Origin: Mycoplana azooxidifex | GTDB lineage: Bacteria > Pseudomonadota > Alphaproteobacteria > Rhizobiales > Rhizobiaceae | Direction: 5' to 3' | NCBI RefSeq assembly: GCF_014196765.1 | Contig: NZ_JACIEE010000002.1 | Location: forward strand, 1 to 64,000 | Length of the DNA stretch: 64,000 nt | Shown here: piece by piece, positions 27,001 through 35,504 of the stretch | Numbering within the stretch: position 1 is the stretch's first letter | How the letters are laid out: each line of letters starts with the position of its first letter | Made by a program: the position numbers and the translations under genes | Notes under the pieces: generated by a model | Databases searched by the model: none | What the model was told of the DNA's origin: nothing | What the model saw: the letters and a program-made list of their open reading frames with translations, nothing else

Positions 27001-27882
27001 TCAAGGCGATCCCCGCAGCATTTCGATGATGGCGGAGAAGTCGCGCCCGCCATTTCCCGCGCTGTCGAAGGCCTTGTAGAGCGTTGCGGCAGCGGCGCCC
27101 AGCGGGGTCGAGGCACCGCTGGCGGCGGCGGCTTCCTGCGAGAGCTTCAGGTCCTTCAGCATCAGCGCTACGGCAAATCCGGGTTTGTAGTCGTTGTTGG
27201 CGGGCGAGGTCGGGACGGGGCCGGGGACCGGGCAGTAGGAGGTGAGCGACCAGCACTGGCCTGAAGACGTCGAGGCCACGTCGAACAGTGCCTGGTGCGA
27301 CAGGCCGAGCCTTTCGCCCAGCGCGAAGGCCTCGCCGACGGCGATCATCGAAATGCCGAGGATCATGTTGTTGCAGATCTTCGCCGCCTGGCCGGCGCCG
27401 TCTGCGCCGCAATGGACGATCTTTTGGCCCATTGCCTCCAGGAACGGTTTGGCGCGATCGAACGCTGCGGTGGAGCCGCCCGCCATGAAGGTGAGCGTTC
27501 CGGCTGCGGCCCCGCCGGTGCCGCCGGAGACCGGTGCGTCCAGCGAGGCGCAACCGGCTGCCAGGGCGATGGAATGTGCCTTACGCGCGCTTTCCACATC
27601 CACCGTCGAGCAGTCGATCAGGAGCGTTCCGGTGGGAACCAGGCTTGCCAGACCTTCCCAAACGGCAACGACATGCTCGCCTTTCGGCAGCATGGTGATC
27701 ACGACCTCTGCGCCGGTCACGGCCTCGGCCAGGGTGGCGGAGGCGTTGATGCCGGCTTGTGCGGCGGCTGCGAGCGAGGCCCCGGAAAGGTCGAACCCCG
27801 AAACCCTGTGGCCTGCCTTGACGAGATTTGCGGCCATCGGGCCACCCATGTTGCCCAATCCGATGAATGCGACCTGTGCCAT
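27001..27882 (-). CDS. 3-hydroxyisobutyrate dehydrogenase-like NAD(P)-dependent oxidoreductase
   Basis: A 293-residue beta-hydroxyacid dehydrogenase. The Rossmann motif FIGLGNMGGPMAANL opens the protein, the substrate-binding block DAPVSGGTGGAAAGTL is near residue 120 and the catalytic lysine lies in GAGQAAKICNNM. It would oxidise 3-hydroxyisobutyrate or a similar beta-hydroxyacid to the semialdehyde. ATG 27882 (MAQVAFIG) follows AAGGA. It is the last gene of the second Liv-type operon, after the GMC oxidoreductase, so it may handle a downstream product of that enzyme. Confidence 0.87.
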   Translation of the reverse strand: MAQVAFIGLGNMGGPMAANLVKAGHRVSGFDLSGASLAAAAQAGINASATLAEAVTGAEVVITMLPKGEHVVAVWEGLASLVPTGTLLIDCSTVDVESARKAHSIALAAGCASLDAPVSGGTGGAAAGTLTFMAGGSTAAFDRAKPFLEAMGQKIVHCGADGAGQAAKICNNMILGISMIAVGEAFALGERLGLSHQALFDVASTSSGQCWSLTSYCPVPGPVPTSPANNDYKPGFAVALMLKDLKLSQEAAAASGASTPLGAAAATLYKAFDSAGNGGRDFSAIIEMLRGSP

Positions 27883-27970
27883 GCTGAGTGTCCTTCGTAG
27901 GCGATGTGTGTGGTTACGGCGCAGACGATGCGCGATCTGAGCGCGCATTCCCGCCCGGGGAATTGCTGGG

Positions 27971-29563
27971 TCACCTCTCCGCCAGGATCATGGCGGCGGC
28001 TTTCTCCGCGATCATGATCGTCGGCGAATTGGTATTGCCGGAGGTGATGCGGGGCATGACGGAGGCATCGGCGATGCGCAGCCTGCCGAGCGCCCGCAGC
28101 TTCAGTTGCGGATCGACGACGCTTTCCGGGTCGGCACCCATCCGGCAGGTGCCGGTCGGATGGAAGATCGTCGTGCCGATGTCGCCCGCCGCCTTTTCGA
28201 GATCCGCATCGGTCTCGAAGGATGGGCCCGGCTTGAATTCCACCGGATTGAAGCGGGCGAAGGCGGGCTGCTCGACAATGCGGCGGGTCAGGCGGATGGC
28301 ACGGACGGCCACGTCGCGGTCGCTCTGTTCGCTGAGGTAGTTCGGGCGGATCTGCGGCTGCAGGGCAAAGTCGGGACCCTTGACATGGACCGAGCCGCGG
28401 CTGTCGGGGCGCAGGTTGCAGACGCTCGCGGTCATCGCCGGGAACGGATGGACGCCTTCGCCGAACTTTTCCAGCGAAACCGGCTGGATATGATACTGCA
28501 GGTCGGGCGTCTCCTTGTCCGGTCCCGAACGGGTGAAGATGCCGAGCTGGCTTGGCGCCATCGCCATCGGGCCGGAGCGCTTCACCAGGTATTCGAGCCC
28601 GATCGACGCCTTGCCGAACAGCGTGCTCGCCTTCTCGTTCAGGGTCGGCACGCCGGTGACCTTGTAGATCAGCCGAAGCTGCAGGTGGTCCTGCAGGTTC
28701 TCGCCCACGCCGTTCACCTCCCTGACGACCTCGATGCCGGCGTCTTTCAGGACATCGCCCCGACCGATGCCGGAGAGTTCGAGCAGGTGAGGGGAGCCGA
28801 TCGCGCCCGCGCTCAGCACCGTCTCGCGTGCCGCATACGCCTTCTTCGCAATGCCGTCGTGCTGGAATTCGACGCCCTTGACCTCGCCGTTTTGGATGAT
28901 CAGGCGGCGCGCATGCGCCTTGGTGAGCACGGTCAGGTTCGGTCGGTTGCGTACCGGCTTGAGGAAGGCCTTGGACGTGTTCCAGCGCACACCCGAACGC
29001 TGGTTGACGTCGAAATAGCCGGAACCCTCGTTGTCGCCGCGGTTGAAGTCCTCGGTCTCGGGGATGCCGGCCTCGCTTGCCGCCTTCTGGAAGGCGCCGA
29101 GCACGGCCCAGCGCACGCGGGCCTTCTCCACGCGCCACTCGCCACCTTCGCCGTGCAGGTCGCTCGTCCCCTTGTAGAAGTCCTCCGATTTCCGGAAGTA
29201 CGGCAGCACGTCGTCCCAACCCCAGCCGGTGCAGCCGAGCTGGCGCCACAGGTCGTAGTCGCGCGACTGGCCGCGCATGTAGATCATGCCGTTGATCGAG
29301 GAGCAGCCGCCGAGCACCTTGCCGCGCGGATAGTTGAGTGCCCGACCATTGAGGCCGGCTTCCTTCTCGGTGGAAAAGCACCAGTCGGTGCGCGGGTTGT
29401 TGATGCAGTAGAGATAGCCGACCGGAATGTGGATCCAGTGATAGTTGTCGCTTCCGCCGGCCTCCAGCAGCAGGACGCGATTGCTGCGATCCGCCGACAA
29501 CCGGTTGGCCAGAACGCAGCCGGCGCTGCCGGCGCCCACGACGATGTAGTCGAACTGTTCCAT
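27971..29563 (-). CDS. GMC-family FAD-dependent oxidoreductase (choline/alcohol dehydrogenase-like)
   Basis: A 530-residue GMC oxidoreductase. The FAD-binding YIVVGAGSAGCVLANRL starts at residue 5, GKVLGGCSSINGMIYMRG is the first GMC signature and FHPTGTCRMG plus SGNTNSPTIMIAEKAA form the C-terminal active-site His/Asn region. It oxidises a primary alcohol to an aldehyde, passing electrons to an acceptor; the substrate is undetermined. No signal peptide is seen. It lies 171 bp after the LivM-like gene of the same operon and 88 bp before the dehydrogenase. Confidence 0.9.
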   Translation of the reverse strand: MEQFDYIVVGAGSAGCVLANRLSADRSNRVLLLEAGGSDNYHWIHIPVGYLYCINNPRTDWCFSTEKEAGLNGRALNYPRGKVLGGCSSINGMIYMRGQSRDYDLWRQLGCTGWGWDDVLPYFRKSEDFYKGTSDLHGEGGEWRVEKARVRWAVLGAFQKAASEAGIPETEDFNRGDNEGSGYFDVNQRSGVRWNTSKAFLKPVRNRPNLTVLTKAHARRLIIQNGEVKGVEFQHDGIAKKAYAARETVLSAGAIGSPHLLELSGIGRGDVLKDAGIEVVREVNGVGENLQDHLQLRLIYKVTGVPTLNEKASTLFGKASIGLEYLVKRSGPMAMAPSQLGIFTRSGPDKETPDLQYHIQPVSLEKFGEGVHPFPAMTASVCNLRPDSRGSVHVKGPDFALQPQIRPNYLSEQSDRDVAVRAIRLTRRIVEQPAFARFNPVEFKPGPSFETDADLEKAAGDIGTTIFHPTGTCRMGADPESVVDPQLKLRALGRLRIADASVMPRITSGNTNSPTIMIAEKAAAMILAER

Positions 29564-29734
29564 GTCGAACTCCGAGCGAGACCTCTCCCGCGAGCCGCAT
29601 GGGCGCCGCAGGCCGGTTTCTCCGTTCCTTGCTGTGGTGGGAGCCGGCTTCCGACACCCTGCCTTTTGCGCCGGAGGCCGCCGGCGCACGTTCTATGGCG
29701 CGCCCGGATGCGTGCCGGGCGCGACCCGATGGTT

Positions 29735-30718
29735 CTAGAAGCCGAGCTTCTTGCCCAGCCGCGAGGCGTAGAATTCACCGACGATGCCGCGGCGGAAGAG
29801 CAGCACGCAGGCCATGAAGACGACGCCGGTGATGATCGTGACCGGGAAGTCGGAGGTCGCGAGGTAATTCTGCAGCGTCACCACCAGTCCGGCGCCGACG
29901 ATCGGCCCGATCAGCGTGCCGATGCCGCCGAGCAGCGTCATCAGGATCACCTCGCCCGACATCTGCCAGCCGACATCGGTGAGCGTGGCAAACTGGAACA
30001 CGAGCGCCTTGACGCCGCCGGCAAGGCCCGTCAGCGCCGCCGACATGACGAAGGCGCCGAGCTTGTAGTTGCGGACCGAATAGCCGAGCGAGATCGCACG
30101 CTGCTCGTTCTCGCGGATCGACTTCAGGATCATGCCGAAGGGCGAGTTGATGAAGCGCCAGATCATCGCAATGCCGATCAGGAAGACGGCCAGCACGAAG
30201 TAGTACATGTTGGTCGGCTGGTTCAGGTCGATCAGGCCGAACAGATGCCCGCGCGGCACCGACTGGATGCCGTCCTCGCCATGGGTGAACCCGGCCTGCA
30301 GGCAGAAGAAATAGAACATCTGCCCGAGCGCCAGCGTGATCATGGCGAAATAGATGCCCTGCCGGCGGATGGCGAAGAACCCGACCACGAGGCCGAGCAA
30401 TGCGGCACCCGCGACGCCGATGAGGATGCCGATCTCGGGGGTGACGCCCCACTCCTTGACCGCATGGGCGGTGAAGTAGGCGGCCCCGCCGAAGAAGGTG
30501 GCGTGTCCGAAGGAGAGCAGCCCGGTATAGCCGAGCAGCAGGTTGAAGGCGCAGGCGAACAGCGCGAAGCACAAGAGCTTCATCAGGAAGATCGGGTAGA
30601 GGAACAGCGGGGCCGCGGCCAGGCACCCTACCGCCACGACCAGCAAGCCGATCTGGACCATGGAGGTATTGCGTTCCGGCTGGACCTTCGTCGCCATTTT
30701 CTCAGAAAGCTCCACCAT
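29735..30718 (-). CDS. Branched-chain-amino-acid-type ABC permease (LivM-like), second system
   Basis: A 327-residue LivM-type permease with about nine membrane helices and the GYTGLLSFGHATFFGGAAYF landmark. I prefer ATG 30718 (MVELSEK) because GGAAGGG lies nine bases before it; the ATG at 30727 is too close to that site. It overlaps or abuts the LivH-like stop. The encoded importer feeds the GMC oxidoreductase and dehydrogenase downstream. Confidence 0.9.
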   Translation of the reverse strand: MVELSEKMATKVQPERNTSMVQIGLLVVAVGCLAAAPLFLYPIFLMKLLCFALFACAFNLLLGYTGLLSFGHATFFGGAAYFTAHAVKEWGVTPEIGILIGVAGAALLGLVVGFFAIRRQGIYFAMITLALGQMFYFFCLQAGFTHGEDGIQSVPRGHLFGLIDLNQPTNMYYFVLAVFLIGIAMIWRFINSPFGMILKSIRENEQRAISLGYSVRNYKLGAFVMSAALTGLAGGVKALVFQFATLTDVGWQMSGEVILMTLLGGIGTLIGPIVGAGLVVTLQNYLATSDFPVTIITGVVFMACVLLFRRGIVGEFYASRLGKKLGF

Positions 30719-30719
30719 G

Positions 30720-31607
30720 TCACGCATCCCTTCCGAAGAGGCCGGCGGGCCGCAGCAGAAGTACGATCGCCATGATTACAAAGATAACGATGTTGGAGGC
30801 TTCCGGATAGAAAACCTTGGTCAGGCCCTCGGCGATGCCGAGCATGTAGCCGGTCACGATAGCCCCCATGATCGAGCCCATGCCGCCGACGACCACCACC
30901 GCAAAGACGACGATGATCATGTTCGAGCCCATCAGCGGTGAGACCTGGTAGATGGGCGCGGCAAGGACGCCGGCAAATGCGGCAAGAGCGGCGCCGAGCG
31001 CGTAGGTGAAGGTCAGGAGCACCGGCACGTTGACACCGAACACCTGCACGAGCGTCGCATTTTCCGTTGCAGCCCGCAGATAGGAGCCGAGTTTTGTCTT
31101 TTCGATCAGCAGCCAGGTGCCGAGGCAGGCAAGCAGCGAGACGACGACCACCCAGCCACGGTAGTTCGGCAGGAACATGAAGCCGAGATTGGTGCCGCCG
31201 GCAAGCAGCGGTGGTGGCGCGTAGGGCTGGCCGGAGGCGCCGTAGAGATAACGGAACGTTCCCTCGATGGTCAGTGCCAGTCCGAAGGTGAACAGCAGGC
31301 CGTAGAGCGGATCGAGATTGTAGAGCCGGCTCAGCATCGTCCGCTCGATGACGGCCCCGAGGAGTCCGACGATGAGGGGCGCGACGATGAGGGCGGCCCA
31401 GTAGCCGATGCCGAAATACTGGAGCAGCAGGAAGGCGACGAAGGCGCCCAGCATGTACTGCGCACCGTGGGCGAAGTTGATGACGCGAAGCAGGCCGAAG
31501 ATGACGGCGAGCCCGAGACTCAACAGCGCGTAGAACGAGCCGTTGATCAGGCCGATCAGCAATTGCCCGAAGAGGGCCTGCATCGGAATTCCGAAAATCA
31601 TGGTCAT
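30720..31607 (-). CDS. Branched-chain-amino-acid-type ABC permease (LivH-like), second system
   Basis: A 295-residue LivH-type permease: INGSFYALLSLGLAVIFGLL then RVINFAHGAQYMLGAF in the first two helices, and VVVGGMGSIMGAIVTGYMLG near the C-terminus. It lies 7 bp after the LivF-like gene and is coupled to the LivM-like gene. Confidence 0.9.
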   Translation of the reverse strand: MTMIFGIPMQALFGQLLIGLINGSFYALLSLGLAVIFGLLRVINFAHGAQYMLGAFVAFLLLQYFGIGYWAALIVAPLIVGLLGAVIERTMLSRLYNLDPLYGLLFTFGLALTIEGTFRYLYGASGQPYAPPPLLAGGTNLGFMFLPNYRGWVVVVSLLACLGTWLLIEKTKLGSYLRAATENATLVQVFGVNVPVLLTFTYALGAALAAFAGVLAAPIYQVSPLMGSNMIIVVFAVVVVGGMGSIMGAIVTGYMLGIAEGLTKVFYPEASNIVIFVIMAIVLLLRPAGLFGRDA

Positions 31608-31614
31608 GACGCGG

Positions 31615-32316
31615 TCAGACCCCCAGGACTTTGTGGAGCATCGGCATCTGGTTGGGCAGTTCCGATACCGGGAAATCCGCCACCATCTGGCCGTGGTCCA
31701 TCAGGTAGAAGCGATCGGCGATCTTGCTGGCGAAGCGAAAATTCTGCTCGACCAGCAACACGGTCATGCCGCGCTCCTTCAGTTTCTTCAGCACTTCGCC
31801 GATGCGCTGCACGATGACCGGGGCAAGCCCCTCGGTCGGCTCGTCGAGCAGCAGCATCTTGACGCCGGTGCGCAGGATGCGGGCCATCGCCAGCATCTGC
31901 TGCTCGCCACCGGAAAGCTTCGTGCCGGGGCTCGTGCGGCGCTCGGCGAGGTTCGGGAAGAGCTCGTAGATCTCGTCCAGCGACATGCCGCCCTTGGCGA
32001 CGACCGGCGGCAGCATGAGGTTTTCTTCCACCGTCAGCGTCGCGAAAATGCCGCGCTCCTCCGGCACGAAGCCGATGCCGGCGTGCGCCGTCTTGTGCAG
32101 CGGCACGTTCATCATGTCCTTGCCGTCGAACAGGATCTGGCCCTTTCGCTCGCGCAGGATGCCGACGATTGTGCGCAGCGTCGTCGACTTGCCGACGCCG
32201 TTGCGGCCGAGAATGGTGATCATCTCTCCTTCGCCGACCGTCATGTCGACGCCGTGCAGCACGTGGCTCTCACCGTACCAGCTGTTGAGGCCCTTGACCT
32301 GAAGCATCGGTTTCAT
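31615..32316 (-). CDS. Liv-type ABC ATPase (LivF-like), second system
   Basis: A 233-residue ATPase with Walker A GRNGVGKST, signature LSGGEQQM and Walker B LLLDEPTEGLAP. GGAGGAGG six bases before ATG 32316 supports that start. The gap to the LivG-like stop is a single base. Confidence 0.92.
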   Translation of the reverse strand: MKPMLQVKGLNSWYGESHVLHGVDMTVGEGEMITILGRNGVGKSTTLRTIVGILRERKGQILFDGKDMMNVPLHKTAHAGIGFVPEERGIFATLTVEENLMLPPVVAKGGMSLDEIYELFPNLAERRTSPGTKLSGGEQQMLAMARILRTGVKMLLLDEPTEGLAPVIVQRIGEVLKKLKERGMTVLLVEQNFRFASKIADRFYLMDHGQMVADFPVSELPNQMPMLHKVLGV

Positions 32317-32317
32317 C

Positions 32318-33100
32318 TCAGGCCTCCTCCGTGCCCATGTAGGCGACGCGGACCTGTTCGTTCTGGCTGACAGTGGCGTAGTCGCCCTCGGCCAGGATTT
32401 CTCCGCGCTGCAGCACGGTGACGTGATGGCAGATGTTGGCCACGACCTTGAGGTTGTGCTCGACCATCAGGATGGCGCGGTCCCTGGAAAGGTCGGTGAT
32501 GAGGTTGGCGATGACGCCGACGTCCTCCTGGCCCATGCCGGCCATCGGCTCGTCGAGCAGCAGCACCTTCGGGTCGAGCGCCAGCGTGGTGGCGATCTCC
32601 AGCGCGCGCTTGCGGCCATAGGACAGGTCGGCGGCGATACCGTTGCGCCATCTGTCGAGGCCGACCATGGAAATCAGTTCGTCGGCGCGTGCGTTCAGGC
32701 TCTTCAGCGACGACATCGGCTTCCAGAACTGGGTGGAAAGGTTGTTCGGCCGCTGCAGCGCCACGCGCACGTTGTCGAGCACTGTCAGATGCGGGAAGAC
32801 CGCGGAAATCTGGAAGGAGCGGACCAGGCCCATGCGGGCCACCTTGTCCGGTGGCGTGTTGGTGATGTCCGTGCCGAGCAGCGTGATCGTGCCGTGCGTC
32901 GGCTGCAGGAACTTGGTCAAAAGGTTGAAGACGGTCGTCTTGCCGGCGCCGTTCGGTCCGATCAGGGCGTGCACGCGGGCGTGATGGACATCGAGGTCGA
33001 CATTCTTCACCGCGGTGAAGCCACCGAAATCGCGCCGAAGACCGCGGGCGGAAAGCACCACCCGCGGATCCGGCTGCGTCTGTCTTTCAGACATGGCCAT
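32318..33100 (-). CDS. Liv-type ABC ATPase (LivG-like), second system
   Basis: A 260-residue ATPase with Walker A GPNGAGKTT, signature LSYGRKRA and Walker B LLLDEPMAGMGQ. Two ATGs (33100 and 33094) are possible and neither has a clear ribosome-binding site; the 14-bp distance from the binding-protein stop suggests translational coupling. Confidence 0.9.
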   Translation of the reverse strand: MAMSERQTQPDPRVVLSARGLRRDFGGFTAVKNVDLDVHHARVHALIGPNGAGKTTVFNLLTKFLQPTHGTITLLGTDITNTPPDKVARMGLVRSFQISAVFPHLTVLDNVRVALQRPNNLSTQFWKPMSSLKSLNARADELISMVGLDRWRNGIAADLSYGRKRALEIATTLALDPKVLLLDEPMAGMGQEDVGVIANLITDLSRDRAILMVEHNLKVVANICHHVTVLQRGEILAEGDYATVSQNEQVRVAYMGTEEA

Positions 33101-33114
33101 ATGAGCGACCAGAC

Positions 33115-34323
33115 TTACTGGCTCACCAGATCGCAGCCGCTCTTGGCCGGATCGATGAAGGCGTCCTTGCCCGGAATGGTCGCCAGTACCTTGAAGTAGT
33201 CCCAGGCGATGTCGCTCTCGCCCGGCTTCTTCACCTCGAGCAGGTACATGTCGTGGATCATGCGACCGTTCGGGGCGACCGTGCCGTTCTGGGCGAACAC
33301 GTCGCTGACCGGCATTTCGTGCAGCGCCTTGGATACGGCGTCGCCATCGTCGGTGCCGGCCTTGTCGATTGCCTTCAGGTACTGGGTCACGGCCGAATAG
33401 GTGCCGGCCTGGACCATGTTGGGCATGCGGCCGGTGCGCTCGAAGAAGCGCTTGCCGAACTTGGCCGACTCTTCGTCGCGGTTCCAGTAGAAGCCCTCGG
33501 TCAGCGTCAGGCCCTGAGCGGCCTCGAGGCCGAGGCCATGGACTTCGGCGAGGGTGAAGAGCAGTGCAGCGAGGCGCTGGCCGCCGGCGACGATGCCGAA
33601 CTCGGCCGCCTGCTTGATCGCGTTTGAGGTGTCGAGGCCGGCATTGGCAAGGCCGATCACCTTGGCGCCGGAGGACTGGGCCTGCAGAAGGAACGAGGAG
33701 TAGTCGGTCGTGCCAAGCGGATGGCGAACCGAGCCTGCGACCGTACCGCCGTTCTCCTTGACGAAAGTGGCCGTGTTTTCTTCCAGCGAGTAGCCGAAGG
33801 CGTAGTCGGCGGTCAGGAAGAACCAGCTGTCGCCGCCCTGCTTCACCAGCGCGCCGCCGGTGCCGACCGCGAGCGAGTGGGTGTCGTAGGCCCAGTGAAA
33901 GCCGTAGGGGCTGCATTGCTTGCCCGTCAATTCCGTCGTCGCAGCACCAGTGTTGATGGTGATCTTCTTCTTTTCCTTGGAAAGCGCCTGCACCGCGAGA
34001 CCGACCGACGACGACGTCAGTTCCATGATGCTGTCGACCTGCTCGGTGTCGTACCACTGCCGGGCGATGTTGGAGGCGATGTCGGCCTTGTTCTGGTGGT
34101 CGGCGGTGACAACCTCTACCGGCGCGCCGGCAGCCTTGCCGCCGTAGTCCTCGACAGCCATCTTCGCGGCCTCATAGGACCACTTGCCGCCGAAATCGGC
34201 ATAAACGCCGGATTGGTCGTTGAGGATGCCGATCTTGACCTTTCCGTCGGAAACGTCGGCGGCAAATGCGGACGTGCCCATGGCCAAAAGAATCGCCGTG
34301 GACGCAATAAGGTTCTTACGCAT
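33115..34323 (-). CDS. Liv-type ABC substrate-binding protein, second system
   Basis: A 402-residue peripla_BP_6 protein with signal peptide MRKNLIASTAILLAMGTSAFAA and mature start DVSDGKVKIGILNDQSGVYAD. The subgroup with this N-terminus often binds compounds other than branched-chain amino acids. ATG 34323 follows GGGAGGAG. It is the first gene of the operon, divergent from a LysR gene across a 170-bp gap with half-sites of the LysR palindrome. Confidence 0.92.
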   Translation of the reverse strand: MRKNLIASTAILLAMGTSAFAADVSDGKVKIGILNDQSGVYADFGGKWSYEAAKMAVEDYGGKAAGAPVEVVTADHQNKADIASNIARQWYDTEQVDSIMELTSSSVGLAVQALSKEKKKITINTGAATTELTGKQCSPYGFHWAYDTHSLAVGTGGALVKQGGDSWFFLTADYAFGYSLEENTATFVKENGGTVAGSVRHPLGTTDYSSFLLQAQSSGAKVIGLANAGLDTSNAIKQAAEFGIVAGGQRLAALLFTLAEVHGLGLEAAQGLTLTEGFYWNRDEESAKFGKRFFERTGRMPNMVQAGTYSAVTQYLKAIDKAGTDDGDAVSKALHEMPVSDVFAQNGTVAPNGRMIHDMYLLEVKKPGESDIAWDYFKVLATIPGKDAFIDPAKSGCDLVSQ

Positions 34324-34357
34324 AGTTCTCCTCCCAGAGATCAACAGATAGGCGGAT

Positions 34358-34377
34358 CTGTTCAAAAATTGGCCGAT
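34358..34377. promoter_or_regulatory. Half-site of the LysR palindrome near the importer operon
   Basis: TCTGTTCA-AAAA-TTGGCCGA copies the left arm and four-base spacer of the perfect dyad at 34465-34484, with a degenerate right arm. It lies about 35-55 bp before the start of the binding-protein gene on the other strand, where an activator site is expected. Confidence 0.45.
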
Positions 34378-34464
34378 CGTCCTCCCGACGATGACCCTCC
34401 CGCCGCTAGTTTCCTAAAATGCCGGATTGACGCAAGGCCTGGCTGAAATTAATTCCAAACAGGG

Positions 34465-34484
34465 TCTGTTCATTTTTGAACAGA
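34465..34484. promoter_or_regulatory. Perfect LysR-type palindrome (autoregulatory operator candidate)
   Basis: TCTGTTCA (34465-34472) and TGAACAGA (34477-34484) flank TTTT. The dyad ends nine bases before the LysR start codon, so a bound regulator would block its own transcription or translation start. The left arm recurs at 34358-34365 near the divergent operon. Confidence 0.6.
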
Positions 34485-34493
34485 TGGAGAAGC

Positions 34494-35429
34494 ATGAGCA
34501 CAAATCCGCATTTCACCTGGGACGACCTCATGTACTTTCTGGCGGTCGCCAGAACAGGACAGCTGTCAACCGCGGCGCGCCAGCTCAGGACCAGTCATGC
34601 GACGGTGTCGCGCCGCATCGACCGGCTCGAATTTGCACTCAAGGTGAAGCTGTTCGAGCGTAATCCGCGGGGCTATGTGCTGACTGCCGTCGGCCAGCGC
34701 TTCATCGACACGGCGGAGAAGATCGAGGCCGAGGCGGACCGGTTGCAGGCGGAAATCTCCGGCGGCGTCACGGCGCAGCGCGGCGTCATCCGCATGAGTG
34801 CGCCGGAGGGCTTTGCCAATTTCTTCTTCGCGCACCGGCTGCGCGATTTTGCGTCGAGCCATCCGAACCTGGCGCTCGAACTGGTGACGATCCAGCAGAT
34901 CATGTCGCTCTCGCGAAAGGAGGCGGATCTGGCGGTCTCCCTCGATCCCCCGAAGGCCGGCCCCTACTATTGCGAGAAGATCGCCGACTACAGCCTGCAC
35001 GTCTATGGCTCCCGTCGCTACCTCGAACGGCACGGGCCGGTCATGAGCCGCGACGAACTACTTCAGCATCCCTTCATCGGCTATATCGAGGACATGATCT
35101 TTGCGCCGGGCCTCGACTATCTCGGCGACGTGCACCCCGGGATTAAGGCGCGCTTCCAGAGTTCGAGCATCTTTGCCCAGCTGACCGCGACCCGCAATGA
35201 GCTCGGCCTTTGCATCCTGCCGCACTTCATCGCCAAGCAATATCCGGAACTGGAGATCGTGCTTGCCGACGAGATCGAGCTTCGACGCAACTACTGGCTG
35301 ATCTGCCACCATGACCTGCGCAGCGTCCCCAGGGTGCGCATGGTGATCGACTTCCTCTTCGACATCGTTCGCTCCAACATGCCGTCCTTCCTGCGGGAAC
35401 TCGATGACACAGCCCGGATACCTGACTGA
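34494..35429 (+). CDS. LysR-family transcriptional regulator
   Basis: A 311-residue LysR regulator with helix-turn-helix TGQLSTAARQLRTSHATVSR in the first 50 residues and a substrate domain after residue 90. It resembles the CrgA/DsdC-like subgroup by its FTWDDLMYFLAVARTG start. ATG 34494 is preceded by ATGGAGAAGC; the upstream in-frame ATG at 34476 falls inside the operator palindrome region. It is divergent from the second Liv/GMC operon and probably controls it. Confidence 0.88.
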   Translation: MSTNPHFTWDDLMYFLAVARTGQLSTAARQLRTSHATVSRRIDRLEFALKVKLFERNPRGYVLTAVGQRFIDTAEKIEAEADRLQAEISGGVTAQRGVIRMSAPEGFANFFFAHRLRDFASSHPNLALELVTIQQIMSLSRKEADLAVSLDPPKAGPYYCEKIADYSLHVYGSRRYLERHGPVMSRDELLQHPFIGYIEDMIFAPGLDYLGDVHPGIKARFQSSSIFAQLTATRNELGLCILPHFIAKQYPELEIVLADEIELRRNYWLICHHDLRSVPRVRMVIDFLFDIVRSNMPSFLRELDDTARIPD

Positions 35430-35504
35430 ACGCATCGTCACGACAGGAGCAGCCGCAAGACGTCGGCTGTCGTGAGGGAGCGGACCCTCTGCTTGACCGT
35501 AGCC

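Noticed and set aside
28106-30775. 889-codon plus-strand open frame opposite the GMC and LivM genes
   Set aside because: Same antisense effect. The translation is rich in His, Gln, Arg and Asp without domain features, and both opposite genes carry full family motifs.
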